Below, in pieces: positions 62,692 through 64,000 of a DNA stretch of 64,000 nucleotides. Position 1 is the first letter of the stretch. Each line of letters begins with the position of its first letter. The stretch lies in NCBI RefSeq assembly GCF_000330505.1, contig NW_004191676.1, positions 1 to 64,000 of the forward strand. The letters run 5' to 3'. The position numbers and the translations under genes were made by a program. The notes beneath the pieces were generated by a model that saw only the letters and a program-made list of their open reading frames with translations, ran no database searches and was not told where the DNA came from. Source of the stretch: Entamoeba invadens IP1. Its lineage: Eukaryota > Evosea > Mastigamoebida > Endamoebidae.

Positions 62692-63006
62692 ATGTTTCCT
62701 TTGTTTATTATAACTAAGACAAAAGATCCATTCAATGATATAAAAGGTATTTTTAGAAACTTAAGTTACATTCGACATAATGGGCTGCTCAACATTTTTA
62801 CTGATTATCATTGCGATATTTCTCCCACCACTCGCTGTTCTTTTGAAGAAGGGTTGTGGGTGCGACTTCCTCATCAATTTACTTTTGACTATCATTTTGT
62901 ATTTCCCGGGCCTCATTCACGCCATCATTGTGATTACATAAATGATTTCTTATTTGTTTATTGGAATTACACAATTAAAATGTTAAATGAACAAGATTAC
63001 AACTGA
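62692..63006 (+). CDS. Hypothetical protein (104 aa), possibly a fragment
   Basis: ATG 62692 to TGA 63006. The segment GLWVRLPHQFTFDYHFVFPG followed by PHSRHHCDYINDF is well above background for this A/T-rich region in amino-acid complexity, with several His, Trp and Cys. The N-terminal 40 residues are less convincing. No signal peptide or TM. Not recognised; the surroundings (pseudogenes, MITEs) make a gene fragment plausible. Confidence 0.35.
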   Translation: MFPLFIITKTKDPFNDIKGIFRNLSYIRHNGLLNIFTDYHCDISPTTRCSFEEGLWVRLPHQFTFDYHFVFPGPHSRHHCDYINDFLFVYWNYTIKMLNEQDYN

Positions 63007-64000
63007 AACATAAAAATAAAGTTAGATAAAATCCCATTTAAAAACACGTGTGATATTAAACCCTAGTCTTCAAACAAACATGTGCATTAATTTCATTTTT
63101 ATTCTAGCATCGACATTTTATTACTCATATTATACTATTGTCATTCATCATTATTAAGATATAAATTGAAAAGACAACAACTTTTAACAAATAAATTTTA
63201 ATAATTGTGTAATCTTTGTTGTTTTATTGTGTATACTATGTATATATCAAATTGCGGATGTTAATAACATAAAAAAGAAATGTTTATCATTAATGAAATA
63301 AACACATAACAACAAAAATCAAAAAACACATTTTAAGGTATAAAAATGGTAAAAAAAATTTATCATTTATTTAAAACTGTGTCATTCTTTGAATTAAAAT
63401 TAGGCTTAAAAATTTTTTTAAAAATTTAATAACCAATCAATTAAAATTTTTAATTTAAATTATTAACCCTTACAAGTCCAGAAAATTGGGCAATATAACA
63501 TTTTTATATCACTGTCTATCTATGTTTTCAATAAAAATAATACATGGATGTTACAATAAATAATATTTATACTTTAATTTAAATTTAACAATTTTAGTTT
63601 GATGTCAAACTTTTAACAATAAAATAGTTTGCAAGTTTTATTTTTTTAAATTTTTTCAATAATATGTTTATCATAAATACATGTATTATTATCATTTGAT
63701 ACACAATATAATCAAATTAGAACAACACATTATGATAAATCATTCCTGTAATATTTTATGGATAAGTTGAAATATTATTGAAATGTAATATGTTTTTATA
63801 AATAATTTAACTAATAATTTGAAAATGACAATTAAGCAATTTTTTTCAGTAACATGTTGATTATGAAACATATATTTGTGTCTCTTTATCAACAAACTGT
63901 TTTTCATTAAAAACTATAAATTAAAGTCAGAATAAACAATGAATTAAATTAATTTTGTCAAACTGTCAAAAATCATATATTCAAAAAAATATCAAGTTTA
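63007..64000. other. AT-rich region to the right edge
   Basis: About 1 kb of A/T-rich DNA without a supported gene, RNA or repeat. Confidence 0.5.

Noticed and set aside
1..64000. tRNA, rRNA or CRISPR-like arrays
   Set aside because: No tRNA B-box-like sequence, rRNA segment or regularly spaced repeat-spacer pattern was recognised by eye; short RNAs could still be missed.

Overview
The window looks like nuclear DNA of an Entamoeba species. The evidence is the AT-rich intergenic DNA, compact genes on both strands, and many short (45-250 bp) introns that begin GTTTGT and mostly end TAG. Cys-rich CXXC surface proteins, remnants of a transmembrane kinase (TMK) and a ferredoxin-nitroreductase fit the genus. 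The relatively GC-balanced codon use and the variety of DNA transposons point to E. invadens rather than E. histolytica; this species call is inference.

Layout. 1-11 kb is accessory DNA: the edge of an Asn/Gln-rich gene, a solo end of a TA-flanked inverted-repeat element, a decayed piggyBac transposase that still carries an in-frame intron, and a 3.2 kb TIR-bounded element whose DDE transposase shares its reading frame with a Ulp1-type protease. 11-29.6 kb is a dense housekeeping block: DCAF7-like WD40 protein, kinesin-14, G-protein alpha, tRNA dihydrouridine synthase 3, a GPI-type protein, Sam50-like barrel, a seven-TM Wntless/TMEM181-like protein, a PARP-like small protein, two small membrane proteins, a syntaxin-18-like SNARE, Imp4 and S-adenosylmethionine synthetase. 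29.6-31.4 kb holds an intact 252 bp MITE, a decayed relative and a fragment of V-ATPase subunit a. 31.5-48.7 kb is again gene-dense: a small basic protein, CCA-adding enzyme, bystin, coiled-coil proteins, a large CAP-plus-CXXC surface protein, a C2H2 / S74 autoprotease / multi-TM protein that resembles a membrane-tethered transcription factor, a secreted coiled-coil protein, a six-exon CXXC protein and an ENT-type transporter.

48.7-64 kb is gene-poor and decaying: a 5.2 kb AT-rich stretch with a repeat-bounded element, a frameshifted GPI surface protein, a second MITE with 41 bp perfect TIRs, a Ras-like protein lacking the DxxG motif, a large unrecognised protein that runs into a 100 bp N gap, a TMK pseudogene, a nitroreductase fragment, and a cluster of near-perfect palindromes at the damaged genes.

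Working together: Imp4 and bystin both act in small-subunit ribosome assembly, and Dus3 and the CCA-adding enzyme act on tRNA. G-alpha, the seven-TM protein and the Ras-like protein are signalling candidates, and the CXXC/GPI proteins are surface or cyst-wall candidates. Most intriguing are the C2H2-S74-TM protein at 42003-43751 and the transposase-Ulp1 element at 7607-10790.
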